Assembly: GCF_020526085.1 (NCBI RefSeq)
Contig: NZ_CP084874.1
Location: forward strand, 3,472,001 to 3,536,000
Direction of reading: 5' to 3'
DNA from: Klebsiella africana
Lineage (GTDB): Bacteria > Pseudomonadota > Gammaproteobacteria > Enterobacterales > Enterobacteriaceae
Length of the DNA: 64,000 nt
Numbering within the stretch: position 1 is the first letter of the stretch; every line of letters begins with the position of its first letter. The notes below the pieces were generated by a model. That model was not told the origin of the DNA. It worked only from the letters and a program-made list of their open reading frames with translations, and did not search any database. The position numbers and the translations under genes are program-made. This document shows positions 17,997-27,535 of this stretch, piece after piece.

Positions 17997-19229
17997 CTAC
18001 CCCTGCTGCGAATTGCCGACGCTTTTATCTTTGAGAAAGTAGATCATCAGCCCCAGCCACAGTACCCCGCCCAGCAGGTTAAACAGGCTGAACAAGCCGT
18101 TGCCCCCGAACTCATAAGCATGTTTGCTGAGCTCGATGCCGACGGTGAAGATCAGCATCTGCAGCATCCCCATCGCCGCCGAGACCGTGCCTTTACTCAT
18201 CTCGCTGGCGAACAGCGTTAAGCGCACCAGACCGGCGTTCGCCAGGCCAATCCCGAAGGCGTAAAAGCTCAGGCCAGCGGTCATCCACAGATAAGCGTGG
18301 GAAGAAACCACGGTCGCCGCTGCGGAGAGGATCAGACCAAACATGATCGGCCAGCCGCCCATGATAATCAGCGAGCGCACGGTCCGGCGCGAGGTCAGGC
18401 GCGCCAGCACCAGGTTACCGGCAATCAGTGCGCCGAAAATCGGCACCTGCAGCATGCCGTACTCATAGCTGGTGGCCTGTTCGCCGCTGATAATAATCAC
18501 CGGCGACTGGGCAATCCACGCCAGCAGCGGCAGGCTGACAAAGCCGGTGGCCAGCGCGCCGGCGACGAAGCGCAGGTTCTTCAGCACCAGCCGATAGTCG
18601 CGGCCCAGCTCTTTGACCGACAGCTTTTCGCCCAGCCGCGTCGCGGTCTCCGGCATCGCCCGCTGCAGGCCGAAGAACGAGATGGCCGCCAGCACGGCGA
18701 ACAGGACAAACATCATCTCCCACGGCAGGATATGCACCCAGGCGGCGCCCACCAGCGGCCCCAGCAGCGGGGCAATCAGCGCCACGTTAGCCATCAGAGC
18801 GGTGATTTTGATACACACCGCCTCCTCAAAAGACTCCTGGATTGCCGCATAGCCCACCGCGCCGATAAAGCACAGGCTGATCCCCTGCAGGAAGCGCAGC
18901 AGGGTAAACTGCTCAATGGTCTGCGCCAGCAGCGTCGCCAGGCAGGTAACGATAAACCATACTACGCCGGTCAACATCACCGGACGGCGGCCAATACGAT
19001 CCGACAGCGGCCCCAGCAGCCACTGTAAAAACATACCGCCAGCCAGATAGGCAGTCATTGAGGTAGGCACCCATTCGTTACCCACCTGAAATTCCTGCAC
19101 CACGGCTAACATGCCCGGCTGAATCATATCGTTGCCGATATAAGTGGAAAACTCGTACAGCACCAGACATAGCGGGAACAACAGCGCCTGCCTTCCGAGG
19201 CGGCGGCCTGAAAGCGAATAATTTTGCAT
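17997..19229 (-). CDS. mdfA: Multidrug efflux transporter MdfA
   Basis: Proton-coupled major-facilitator exporter of cationic and neutral drugs, including chloramphenicol. The 410-residue product has 12 helices and keeps the key charged residues of E. coli MdfA: Glu26 and Asp34 in the first helix ([17 protein letters not shown]) and Arg112 in motif B (LRFLQGI). Intact and of standard length. It is divergent from ybjG. Confidence 0.95.
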   Translation of the reverse strand: MQNYSLSGRRLGRQALLFPLCLVLYEFSTYIGNDMIQPGMLAVVQEFQVGNEWVPTSMTAYLAGGMFLQWLLGPLSDRIGRRPVMLTGVVWFIVTCLATLLAQTIEQFTLLRFLQGISLCFIGAVGYAAIQESFEEAVCIKITALMANVALIAPLLGPLVGAAWVHILPWEMMFVLFAVLAAISFFGLQRAMPETATRLGEKLSVKELGRDYRLVLKNLRFVAGALATGFVSLPLLAWIAQSPVIIISGEQATSYEYGMLQVPIFGALIAGNLVLARLTSRRTVRSLIIMGGWPIMFGLILSAAATVVSSHAYLWMTAGLSFYAFGIGLANAGLVRLTLFASEMSKGTVSAAMGMLQMLIFTVGIELSKHAYEFGGNGLFSLFNLLGGVLWLGLMIYFLKDKSVGNSQQG

Positions 19230-19554
19230 GAAATCTCTTATCTATCAAAAATCGCGCAAAGTGTAATGAAACTCCCGGCGCGGAGATAGTGAATTGTGGG
19301 TGACACCGCACAATATTGCGCGCCCTGCGCCAGCGTGCGAACCCTCTCCGGCTATTCAGCCTGCGTATATATTCCGTTTATGTTTCAGCAATGTGACAAA
19401 CGATATACTGACGCTTTTCAGGTTGTTAGCATTGAAACTTCTGTGCGAAATTCCTTAACAACCTGATTTTTAAGACAATGCTGCTTTATCTCCGCGCTGC
19501 TTTTTTTTAGAGTAAGCGGCTTATTTGCTCTCGGACCAACAAGCCTGGAAGTCT
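19230..19554. other. mdfA-ybjG divergent control region
   Basis: This 325-bp gap should hold promoters for both genes. TATACT at 19404-19409 is a plausible ybjG -10 box. Just after it a 10-bp inverted repeat, CAGGTTGTTA (19419-19428) and TAACAACCTG (19456-19465), is followed by ATTTTT. If the promoter is right, the repeat would lie at the very 5' end of the ybjG leader. No PhoP box was recognised. Confidence 0.5.
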
Positions 19555-20148
19555 ATGCTGGAAAATATTAACTATGCGCTGTTCGCTCTGCTCAACGCGA
19601 CACCGGCCTCGCCGCAGTGGGCCATTGAGGTGGCGATCTTCATCGCTAAAGATTTGATTCTGATCGTGCCCCTGCTGGTGGTGGCGTTGTGGCTGTGGGG
19701 GCCTGCCCAGCGGCAGATGGTGTTTAAGCTGATGCTGGCGCTGATTCTCAGCCTGACCGTGTCGTGGGCGATCGGCCACCTCTATCCGCACGATCGGCCG
19801 TTTGTCGCCGGCGTGGGCTATAACTTCCTGCATCATGCGGCAGACGACTCCTTCCCCAGCGACCATGGCACCGTCAGCTTTACCTTTGCCCTGGCCTTCC
19901 TGTTCTGGCATCGCCTGTGGTCAGGCGCCCTGCTGATGGCCATCGCAGGCGCCATCGCCTGGTCCCGCGTCTATCTTGGCGTCCACTGGCCGCTGGATAT
20001 GCTCGGCGGCCTGCTGGCCGGTATGTGCGGCTGCCTTGGCGCGGCGCTGATCTGGCATACGTTCGGCCCGGCGCTATACCGTCAGCTGCAGCGGCTGTAC
20101 CGCCTCTGCTTCTCCTTGCCGATCCGTAAAGGCTGGGTGCGCGGCTAA
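19555..20148 (+). CDS. ybjG: Undecaprenyl-diphosphatase YbjG (PAP2 family)
   Basis: Membrane phosphatase that recycles undecaprenyl pyrophosphate, the lipid carrier for peptidoglycan and surface polysaccharides. The 197-residue protein shows the PAP2 motifs PHDRPF, PSDHGTVSF and SRVYLGVHWPLD (SR-x5-H-x3-D), with five to six membrane helices. The ATG at 19555 (MLENINYALFALLN) follows CTGGAAG and matches the E. coli N-terminus. Redundant with bacA-type enzymes in enterobacteria. Confidence 0.93.
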   Translation: MLENINYALFALLNATPASPQWAIEVAIFIAKDLILIVPLLVVALWLWGPAQRQMVFKLMLALILSLTVSWAIGHLYPHDRPFVAGVGYNFLHHAADDSFPSDHGTVSFTFALAFLFWHRLWSGALLMAIAGAIAWSRVYLGVHWPLDMLGGLLAGMCGCLGAALIWHTFGPALYRQLQRLYRLCFSLPIRKGWVRG

Positions 20149-20250
20149 ACGCCAGCCGTCGCTGCGGCCACTGCGTGACTAACCCGCAAGCGACAGGTAA
20201 AATCTCGCTAACGCCCTGCCCCCGCAGGGCGATTTTAGCGCAGAGGGAAT

Positions 20251-21009
20251 ATGGAAACTCGCCGTGACGAACGTATTAGTCAGCTCATTCAGGCACTCAA
20301 ACGCAGCGATAAGCTACATCTGAAAGAAGCCGCTTCCCTGCTTGGGGTTTCGGAAATGACCATTCGTCGCGATCTCAATGGCCATAGCGGCCCGGTTGTG
20401 CTGCTCGGCGGATACATTGTGCTGGAGCCGCGCAGCGCCACCCATTACCTCCTCAGCGATCAAAAAACCCGGCTGGTCGAGGAAAAACGCCGTGCCGCTC
20501 GCCATGCAGCCGCGCTGCTGGAGGCCCATCAGATGGCCTTCTTCGACTGCGGGACCACCACGCCGTGGATCATTGACGCCATTGACGATGCCCTGCCCTT
20601 CACCGGCGTCTGCTACTCCCTGAATACTTTTCTGGCACTGCAGGAAAAACCGCAGTGCCGCGCGGTCCTGTGCGGTGGGGAGTTTCATGCCAGCAACGCG
20701 ATTTTTATGCCGCTGAGCCTTGAGGATACCCTCAGCCATCTGAGCCCCGACATCGCCTTTTACTCGGCGGCAGGCATTGACTGCGAGCAGGGGGCAACCT
20801 GCTATAACCTGGAGGAGCTGCCGGTTAAGCACTGGGCGATGCGTCATGCGCGCTACCACGTGCTGGTGGTCGACCACAGCAAGTTTGGCAAAGTGCGTCC
20901 GGCGCGCATGGGGGCGTTAGCAAAATTTGACGTGATTGCCAGCGACATCTGCCCGGATGACGAGCTGGTGGCGCTGGCGAAGACGCAACAGATCTCTCTG
21001 TTGTATTGA
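20251..21009 (+). CDS. deoR: Deoxyribose operon repressor DeoR
   Basis: Repressor of nucleoside catabolism genes, released by deoxyribose-5-phosphate. The 252-residue length equals E. coli DeoR. An N-terminal helix-turn-helix (HLKEAASLLGVSEMTIRRDLN) is followed by a sugar-phosphate-sensing domain with the DCGTTTPWI and VDHSKFGK motifs of the family. It is a single gene with GAGGGAAT upstream and ends 36 bp from dacC on the other strand. Confidence 0.95.
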   Translation: METRRDERISQLIQALKRSDKLHLKEAASLLGVSEMTIRRDLNGHSGPVVLLGGYIVLEPRSATHYLLSDQKTRLVEEKRRAARHAAALLEAHQMAFFDCGTTTPWIIDAIDDALPFTGVCYSLNTFLALQEKPQCRAVLCGGEFHASNAIFMPLSLEDTLSHLSPDIAFYSAAGIDCEQGATCYNLEELPVKHWAMRHARYHVLVVDHSKFGKVRPARMGALAKFDVIASDICPDDELVALAKTQQISLLY

Positions 21010-21013
21010 AGAC

Positions 21014-21039
21014 TGCCCGTGCCCCGCAGGGCGCGGGCA
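21014..21039. terminator. Bidirectional hairpin between deoR and dacC
   Basis: TGCCCGTGCCC and GGGCGCGGGCA form an 11-bp stem (one G-T pair) between the two convergent stop codons. No clear T-tract follows. Confidence 0.6.
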
Positions 21040-21044
21040 TGGCA

Positions 21045-22247
21045 TCAGGAGAACCAGCTGCCGAACCAGCCGTGCAGTTTCATCAGCACGAAGTCGATCA
21101 TCCGGCTGAAGAAGCCGCCCTCTTTCACCGGCTCCATGACGATCAGCGGCCGCTGCTCGATGGTTTTATCATTCAGCTTAAAGTCGATAGTCCCGACCAC
21201 CTGCCCCTTCTCCAGCGGCGCGGTGAGCTGCGGCTGATTTAAGGTGTAGCTGGCTTTCAGGTTCTTCAGCTGGCCCTTCGGCAGGGTGATAGAGCCCGCC
21301 TCACCGGCCCCCAGTTTCGCTTCGCTGCTGTCGCCAAACCACACGCGCTGGGTAACGAAGGTGGCATCTGGTTTAATCGGCGTCACGGTTTCATAGAAGC
21401 GGAAGCCCCAGGTCAGTAGTTTTTCTGACTCGTTAAAGCGAATGCGGTCGGTTTTGGTCCCCAGCACCACGGCGATCAGACGCATATCGCCCTGAGTGGC
21501 CGAGGAGACGAGGTTATAGCCAGCCCCGGCGGTGGTCCCGGTTTTCACGCCATCGGCGTTGAGGTTGGTGCTCCACAGCAGACGGTTGCGGTTCGGCTGA
21601 CGAATTTTATTGAAGGTGAACTCTTTTTCTTTATGTACCGCGTACTCTTCCGGTACGTCGTGGATCATCGCTTTGGTCAGCAGCGCCATATCGCGGGCGG
21701 TACTGAACTGCCCCGGCGCATCAAGGCCGTGGACGGTCATAAAGGTGGTGTTGGTCAGCCCCATTTTTTTGGCGTAGCCGTTCATCAGGCTGACGAAAGC
21801 ATCCTGGCTGCCCGCCACGTAGTCAGCAATCGCAATGCTGGCGTCGTTCCCGGACTGAATGATGACCCCTTTATTCAGATCTTCTACGGAAACCTGCATG
21901 CCAGGCTTGAGGAACATCACCGATGAGCCGCGCAGCGCCGGGTTGCCGGTCGCCCAGGCATCGCGCCCAACGGTCACCATATCGGTCAGTTTGATTTTTC
22001 CCGCCTTTATCGCCTGCCCCACCACGTAGCTGGTCATAATCTTCGTCAGACTGGCCGGGTCGAGTTTTTCATCGGCATTGCCTTCGCTGAGCACCTTCCC
22101 GCTGGCATAGTCCATCAGGATCCAGGCACGAGCGTCAATTGAAGGGGCGTCGGGGAGTTGTTCTGCAGCCTGCACCGCAGGTGCGACAAGAAATAATAGC
22201 GCGCAACCTGCCGCGAGGCCGCGAAGGGAAAAAGCGTCATGCATCAT
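21045..22247 (-). CDS. dacC: D-alanyl-D-alanine carboxypeptidase DacC (PBP6)
   Basis: Membrane-anchored periplasmic enzyme that trims the terminal D-Ala of peptidoglycan stem peptides. A signal peptide (about 1-27) is followed by the SxxK motif ASLTK (Ser66, Lys69), SGND and [10 protein letters not shown], a beta-rich C-terminal domain and an amphipathic anchor [15 protein letters not shown]. The ATG at 22247 yields 400 residues, as E. coli DacC; the ORF extends to 22331 but those residues are not conserved. Confidence 0.94.
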   Translation of the reverse strand: MMHDAFSLRGLAAGCALLFLVAPAVQAAEQLPDAPSIDARAWILMDYASGKVLSEGNADEKLDPASLTKIMTSYVVGQAIKAGKIKLTDMVTVGRDAWATGNPALRGSSVMFLKPGMQVSVEDLNKGVIIQSGNDASIAIADYVAGSQDAFVSLMNGYAKKMGLTNTTFMTVHGLDAPGQFSTARDMALLTKAMIHDVPEEYAVHKEKEFTFNKIRQPNRNRLLWSTNLNADGVKTGTTAGAGYNLVSSATQGDMRLIAVVLGTKTDRIRFNESEKLLTWGFRFYETVTPIKPDATFVTQRVWFGDSSEAKLGAGEAGSITLPKGQLKNLKASYTLNQPQLTAPLEKGQVVGTIDFKLNDKTIEQRPLIVMEPVKEGGFFSRMIDFVLMKLHGWFGSWFS

Positions 22248-22502
22248 AAGAGCCACCCAAGTATCCTTTCCAAACAAAATATGCCGCACCACTCTGACCG
22301 CGCCGCAGCAACCGGTGAGTAAAGCGTACAAATGACCTTAAAGAAACAGCGAGTTGGTAAAGTTTTTAAAGTTTACGCAATAACATGCCGCTGTGCTTTA
22401 ATCAGAACAATTTTTTTGATCGCGATTGCCTAAATATTAACTTTATCCCAACATGATCGCCGATCGCGCTGCAACGGCAGTGAAACAAACTCAGGAGCGA
22501 AA

Positions 22503-23129
22503 ATGATTACACTGTGGGGACGTAATAACTCGACCAACGTGAAGAAAGTACGCTGGGTGCTGGAGGAGTTGGAACTGCCTTATCAGCAGATCCTCGCCGG
22601 GCTGGAGTTTGGTCTCAATCATGACCCGGAATATCTGGCGATGAACCCGAACGGGCTGGTGCCGCTGTTAAAGGACGATGCCACCGGGGTGGTGTTGTGG
22701 GAATCAAATACCATTATTCGCTATCTTGCCGCCCAGTACGGCGTTGACCGCCTGTGGCTGGCCGCGCCGGCGCAGCGCGCGCAAGGGGAAAAGTGGATGG
22801 ACTGGTCCAACGGCACGCTCTCTCCCGCCCATCGCCCGGTGTTAATGGGTCTGGTCAGGACGCCGCCGGAGCAACGTGACCCGGCGGTCATCGCCGCGGG
22901 GATCAGCGCCTGTGAATCGCTGTTCGCCATGCTTGATGACGAACTGGCCAAAATGCCGTGGCTCTCCGGCGAACAGTTCGGCCTTGGCGATATTGCTGTC
23001 GCTCCCTTCGTCTACAATCTGTTGTCGATCCTCGATAGCTGGCAACCTCGGCCCCATCTGCAGCGCTGGTATCAGCAGATTAGCCAACGCCCTGCCTGGC
23101 GCGAAGTAGTGCAGATCCCGGTGACCTGA
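22503..23129 (+). CDS. gstB: Glutathione S-transferase GstB
   Basis: Cytosolic glutathione transferase of 208 residues, same length as E. coli GstB, which acts on bromoacetate and related electrophiles. A thioredoxin-like N-terminal domain ([22 protein letters not shown], with NPNGLVPLL and [10 protein letters not shown] forming the GSH site) precedes an all-helical domain with [10 protein letters not shown]. It ends 2 bp before the convergent yliI stop. Confidence 0.93.
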   Translation: MITLWGRNNSTNVKKVRWVLEELELPYQQILAGLEFGLNHDPEYLAMNPNGLVPLLKDDATGVVLWESNTIIRYLAAQYGVDRLWLAAPAQRAQGEKWMDWSNGTLSPAHRPVLMGLVRTPPEQRDPAVIAAGISACESLFAMLDDELAKMPWLSGEQFGLGDIAVAPFVYNLLSILDSWQPRPHLQRWYQQISQRPAWREVVQIPVT

Positions 23130-23131
23130 GG

Positions 23132-24241
23132 TTAAGTCTCCGGACTCAACCGCAATAGCTCGCCGTTAGACTCGTCGGTTAAGACGTACAGATAGCCGTC
23201 GGGTCCCACGCGAACGTCGCGGATGCGTTTCCCGCGCGCCTCCAGCAGGCGCTCCTCCTCGCGGACCTGATTGCCGTCCACCGCCAGGACAATTAGCGAT
23301 GTCTCCTTCAGCGCGCCGATAAACAGCTTATGCTGCCACTGAGGAAAGGTCTGCGCCGCGTAAAAGGCCATCCCGCTCACCCCGGGTGAGACCGGCCAGA
23401 CATACAGGGGAGGCTCGGTCCCCGGTACCATTTTGCCCTTCGCCTCCGGGATCGGCTGACCGCTGTAGTTAATGCCGTGCGTCGCCAGCGGCCAGCCGTA
23501 ATTTTTACCCGCCTGCGGAATATTAATTTCATCTCCGCCGCGCGGGCCATGCTCGTTCAGCCACAGCGCCCCGCTCCACGGATTCATCGCCATCCCCTGC
23601 GGGTTGCGGATGCCGTAGGCCCAGATCTCCGGCCTCACGTCGGCTCGGCCAGCAAAGGGATTATCCGGCGGAATGCCCCCGGTCTCCGTCAGGCGGACCA
23701 CTTTTCCCTGCAGCTTGCCGAGATCCTGAGCGGTGGCGCGCTGATTATTTTCTCCCAGACCGATAAACAAATATCCTTTGCCGTCGAACACCAGCCTGCC
23801 GCCGAAATGATTGCCGATGGAGAGCTTCGGCTGCTGGCGAAACACTACGGTAAAGTTCGTCAGCTGCGTGGCATCCGGGTTCAACTGCCCGTAGCCCACT
23901 GCGGTGCCCGCCTTACCGCTGGCGTCCCTTTCCGCATAGCTTAGCCACACCCGCCGCGACTGGGCGAAATCCGGCGCCAGCGCAACGTCCAGTAGGCCGC
24001 CCTGGCCGTTGGCCCACACCTGCGGCACGCCGGATATCGGCGCCGACAGGCCTTTACCGGGTTGCCAGCGCTTGAGCTCGCCGCCGCGCAGGGTAATCAA
24101 CATGCTCTGATCGTCAGGGAGAAACGCCAGGCCCCACGGATGGGCCAGCCGGTTTTGCAATACCTCCACCCGTACCGCAGCCTGGCTCAGGGCTGGCAGC
24201 GCTAAGGCGCTCAATATCAACAGCAGCGGGATCGGACGCAT
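23132..24241 (-). CDS. yliI: PQQ-dependent soluble aldose sugar dehydrogenase YliI (Asd)
   Basis: Periplasmic quinoprotein of 369 residues. The E. coli homologue oxidises aldose sugars when supplied with PQQ and calcium. A signal peptide (MRPIPLLLILSALALPALSQA) precedes a six-bladed beta-propeller with conserved AHPWGLAFLPD, GNHFGGRLVFDGKGYLFIGL, YGIRNPQGMAMNPWSG and WLNEHGPRGGDEIN. Klebsiella makes PQQ itself, so the enzyme could be active without external cofactor. Confidence 0.92.
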   Translation of the reverse strand: MRPIPLLLILSALALPALSQAAVRVEVLQNRLAHPWGLAFLPDDQSMLITLRGGELKRWQPGKGLSAPISGVPQVWANGQGGLLDVALAPDFAQSRRVWLSYAERDASGKAGTAVGYGQLNPDATQLTNFTVVFRQQPKLSIGNHFGGRLVFDGKGYLFIGLGENNQRATAQDLGKLQGKVVRLTETGGIPPDNPFAGRADVRPEIWAYGIRNPQGMAMNPWSGALWLNEHGPRGGDEINIPQAGKNYGWPLATHGINYSGQPIPEAKGKMVPGTEPPLYVWPVSPGVSGMAFYAAQTFPQWQHKLFIGALKETSLIVLAVDGNQVREEERLLEARGKRIRDVRVGPDGYLYVLTDESNGELLRLSPET

Positions 24242-24356
24242 GGCATTCTCCTTTCGTCAGCTCTGCGCTAAAGGGTAGCCAGCGGGGAAATATGCGCGGG
24301 GATTTTTACATAACCTTTAACAGGGGAAGCGTCCACTTCCCCTGGGTTGCAGCCGA

Positions 24357-24740
24357 TCAGGCATGGGTGATTGGCGCCAATTTATTCAGTTTATGAATAT
24401 TTGAAGTCAATCCCGTCAGACAGCGTTCTAGCTTCTCTACGTTAACAGCGATGTATAGCGGACAATCATGATGCCCACTCATCAGGCATAGTGCAGCGGC
24501 GGCGATGGACTCGCCGGCCAGTCGAAGGGTATCCCTCTCCTCCGGTGAAATGGCATTCTGCAGACGCGGCGCCTGCGCACGCATTTCGCGGCATAGCTCA
24601 AACAAATTATCACGCAGATGGTCATTTTCGCTGACTGACATATAGCCTTTGGCCTTTCGCAGCTGCAGATAGGCATCAATATCGATATTGGCATTGATGA
24701 GCTTCTGCAAAAGGTGGCGGTATAGTCTGTCAACGGTCAT
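24357..24740 (-). CDS. bssR: Biofilm regulator BssR (YliH)
   Basis: Small protein of 127 residues that in E. coli represses biofilm formation and affects catabolite-linked signalling. Conserved core LQLRKAKGYMSVSENDHLRDN and CLMSGHHDCPLYI. The ATG at 24740 is preceded by a strong GAGGAGG and gives the E. coli length; the ORF extends to 24776 without conservation. Mechanism of action is unknown. Confidence 0.88.
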   Translation of the reverse strand: MTVDRLYRHLLQKLINANIDIDAYLQLRKAKGYMSVSENDHLRDNLFELCREMRAQAPRLQNAISPEERDTLRLAGESIAAAALCLMSGHHDCPLYIAVNVEKLERCLTGLTSNIHKLNKLAPITHA

Positions 24741-25117
24741 CACGTTTCCTCCTCTGTCGTCCTTCACCCTTTTCATAATACGGTTATTTTTTGTTCAAAA
24801 TGATGCGCCAGGTCAATAATCCCCAGGACTTTAACATCATTTACAATGCGGCAACTTCATCGCATTGTAGGGTATATAACAAGAATTATGTTATACGATC
24901 ACAATTAATTTCATAAAGAAATTATTAAATGGAAAATGGTAAATAAAGACAGGAATAGTGCAACAAAGATCACAATACCTTACAAATCCTGTTGCACCAT
25001 CGGCAATCCAGATGCCATAACAAATCATTAATGTAATACGTATAACATTTAAGAAAAACAGCGAACGCGCACCGTGGATCGCTGATAATCTCTCTGCTCG
25101 TTGCAAGGAACTGAACC
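24741..25117. other. AT-rich divergent region between bssR and the lacY-like gene
   Basis: This 377-bp region is clearly AT-richer than its neighbours. It holds two copies of GATCACAAT (24897-24905, 24968-24976), which resemble CRP half-sites. An interrupted palindrome GTGCAACA (24958-24965) / TGTTGCAC (24990-24997) and an imperfect GTATATAAC / GTTATAC repeat near 24872-24895 are also present. No convincing small gene was seen. Confidence 0.45.
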
Positions 25118-26359
25118 ATGACGTCCGGTAAAAGAAACTACCTGCTGTTGAGTCTTTTCGATTTCCTCTACCTGTTCGCCTGGTCGTCGACCATGGCTTT
25201 CTTTGTCATCTGGACCACCCAGCATCTTGGTATCAGCGCCACGAAGACCGGCCTGCTTTACTCGGTCAATGCTTTTATCGCCCTGCTGATGCAGCCTTTC
25301 TTCGGCTACATTTCCGATAAGTTCGGCCTGAAAAAACGCCTTATCTGGCTGCTGATCGCCCTGCTTCTGCCGATAGGTCCCTTCTTTATCTATGTTTACG
25401 CGCCGCTGTTGGTACATAACTTTTGGTTTGGCGCGCTGCTGGGGGGGATCTATCTGGGGATTATCTTTAACTCTGGCTGTGGGGTAATCGACTCTTACAT
25501 CGATAAGATTTCCCGGCGCTACCAGTTCGAATATGGTCGGGTGCGGATGTGGGGCTCGTTAGGCTGGGCAGCGGCGGCCTGGATTGTGGGTAAATATATC
25601 GACAGCAATCCTAATCTGGCTTTCTGGCTCGCCAGCCTCGCCATCGTCATCGCCGCCATCTGTTTTATGCTGACCAAAATCGAATTAACCGACGCCGATG
25701 TGGCGCGAAGCGAATCGCTGAAGGTCTCCCATGCCCTTGAGCTGGCGAAGAATGGTCAGTTCTGGATGCTGCTGCTCTTTACCCTGTTCGTCACTCAGAT
25801 TTACGATACCTACGATCAGCAGTTTGCCCAGTACTTCTCGCTACAGTTCCCGACGCCGGAGGAAGGCAACCGCTGGTATGGGATCCTCGCTTCTGTCCAG
25901 GTCTGTGGCGAAACCCTGTTCCTCTGCCTGATGCCATGGTTTGTTAACCGGACCGGCGCCAAATGGGCGCTGATCATCGCCGGGCTGATCATGTCAGTAC
26001 GTATTGTCGGGTCAGCCGTGCCCCTCGGCCCGGTGTGGATTGGCGCGGTGAAAATGATGCATGCTCTGGAGAAACCGTTGATTCTGGTATCGGTCTTTAA
26101 ATTCATCGCCGCCAACTTCGACCACAAGCTCTCTTCAACGGTCTATTTGCTGGTGCTGTTCGTCGCCTCGATCGCCACCGCCATTTACTCTCCACTAGCA
26201 GGCTATCTGTACGATACCATTGGCTTCGCCAACACCTATCTGATCCTCGGGGGGATCGCCGGGCTCTTTACCCTGATCTCTATCTTCACGCTGCAGGATA
26301 AGCGCGAACCGAAAAAACCCGGCGCCACGCCCTCCAGGGCCGTGACGACGGCGCAATAA
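25118..26359 (+). CDS. Oligosaccharide:H+ symporter of the LacY/CscB/RafB family
   Basis: Twelve-helix inner-membrane sugar permease, 413 residues. The residues essential in LacY are present: Arg143 and Trp150 (GRVRMWGSLGW), Glu265, Arg295, and His315/Glu318 (HALE). The acidic residue matching LacY Glu126 is Asp125 (VIDSY), as in sucrose permease CscB. Segments such as LYSVNAF and NFDHKLSST are also CscB-like. The substrate is therefore a di- or trisaccharide, but which one cannot be read. No glycosidase or regulator adjoins it. AAGGAA precedes the ATG. Confidence 0.85.
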   Translation: MTSGKRNYLLLSLFDFLYLFAWSSTMAFFVIWTTQHLGISATKTGLLYSVNAFIALLMQPFFGYISDKFGLKKRLIWLLIALLLPIGPFFIYVYAPLLVHNFWFGALLGGIYLGIIFNSGCGVIDSYIDKISRRYQFEYGRVRMWGSLGWAAAAWIVGKYIDSNPNLAFWLASLAIVIAAICFMLTKIELTDADVARSESLKVSHALELAKNGQFWMLLLFTLFVTQIYDTYDQQFAQYFSLQFPTPEEGNRWYGILASVQVCGETLFLCLMPWFVNRTGAKWALIIAGLIMSVRIVGSAVPLGPVWIGAVKMMHALEKPLILVSVFKFIAANFDHKLSSTVYLLVLFVASIATAIYSPLAGYLYDTIGFANTYLILGGIAGLFTLISIFTLQDKREPKKPGATPSRAVTTAQ

Positions 26360-26387
26360 GCCTCCCGCCCAACCGCCGCGCCGGGCG

Positions 26388-27290
26388 CTACACATTGCGC
26401 GCGACTAACGGCTTTTGCAGGAGCGTTTCCAGCACCCGCAGCGGCGAGAGCTGCGGGTGACTCATCGCTTTCACTGGTAACAGAAAGGTCTGCTCAAGCA
26501 GATACTGGCCGCGCATCGCGGCGTGAGGGGTCTGATCGGAAAAGCAGATCCAGGTGCTGCCGGCGGCAAAGTCGATCTCCTGCTGCGCCCCCTGTCGTTG
26601 GTACTCAGGGGCGCTTTTCATCGCATCGTGCAGGGCCAACATCAAATGATCGTAATGGCTACGCCGGGTTTTGGTGATCCCGAGCGCGGCCTGCAGCCAG
26701 GCGCCTAGCGGCGACCAACGTTTCAGCTGCGGCAGAAAGCGCGCCGCGAGGGTATCGAAATGCTCACCTGTCCGCCAGGTTCGCGGTTCACCGCGGGGGT
26801 GAATGTTGCAAAAGATGCGCAAAATACGGTCGCCATTGACCGGTCGCGACGGAAAAGCATCTACATGCAGGCGGGAGTCATCTTTGCGCCAGGAAGTCGT
26901 TTCCCGCCAGGCGGTGATGGGATGCAGGCGCAGGCTGGTTTGCGGATGGTGCAGCGCCTCGCCATAGCCTGGCAATAACGCGTCTATCAGCTGCAGCGTC
27001 ATCTGGTGGTAACGCGCCATCAGCCGGGCGACGGCAGCCGTTTTCTGCTTATCCGCCACACCTCTGAGCGTGCGGGTGTCGGGTTGATAGCTGATATTCT
27101 TGCGCCGCGGCGCAACCAGCTCAGGGGTCAGCAACGCCTGCTCCGCAGCGGTTAATGAAAACGCCAGCTGCGGCAGATAGAGCACATTCCCCTGCTCAAG
27201 AGAGTGTTGGATCTGCGGCGGCTGCGGGGGGATCTCCAGATTACTGAATGGCAGGGTGGCTATCGCCACCGGGGAGCCTGTTGGTGTCAT
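26388..27290 (-). CDS. kdoO: Kdo 3-hydroxylase (KdoO), Fe(II)/2-oxoglutarate dioxygenase
   Basis: Matches the KdoO family, which converts the outer Kdo sugar of the lipopolysaccharide inner core to Ko (D-glycero-D-talo-octulosonic acid), using oxygen and 2-oxoglutarate. The iron ligands are visible as His142-x-Asp144 (RLHVDAFPSRP) and His256 (SDQTPHAAM), with FPSRPVNGDRILRIFCNIHP between. Length is 300 residues from the ATG at 27290, chosen because GAGG lies seven bases upstream; an earlier ATG and the longer ORF to 27509 lack conservation. It is absent from this position in E. coli K-12. Confidence 0.82.
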   Translation of the reverse strand: MTPTGSPVAIATLPFSNLEIPPQPPQIQHSLEQGNVLYLPQLAFSLTAAEQALLTPELVAPRRKNISYQPDTRTLRGVADKQKTAAVARLMARYHQMTLQLIDALLPGYGEALHHPQTSLRLHPITAWRETTSWRKDDSRLHVDAFPSRPVNGDRILRIFCNIHPRGEPRTWRTGEHFDTLAARFLPQLKRWSPLGAWLQAALGITKTRRSHYDHLMLALHDAMKSAPEYQRQGAQQEIDFAAGSTWICFSDQTPHAAMRGQYLLEQTFLLPVKAMSHPQLSPLRVLETLLQKPLVARNV

Positions 27291-27535
27291 TTCCTTGCCT
27301 CTTCTCCTCGCAGTCATCGAGGTATTTAGTAAAGAAATTGTTATCATTTTGTAGATTACAACGTAAATGACGGGCGTTTTTATCAGGAATGGCGGTTTTG
27401 ACCCGGCGCTGAAGCCCACGCACTCCTTATCCGAGCGCTTTTTCACCATTAACCGCGACGGAGCTATACTCTTTTTCGCAAAGATCTGTAGAATTCCTGC
27501 CCTGACCATTCCAATAATTGAACACTTTTTAAGCT

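Noticed and set aside
24872..24905. CRP site in the bssR-lacY gap
   Set aside because: Only one half (GATCACA) fits; the partner half is missing at the required spacing, so it is mentioned only as a half-site.
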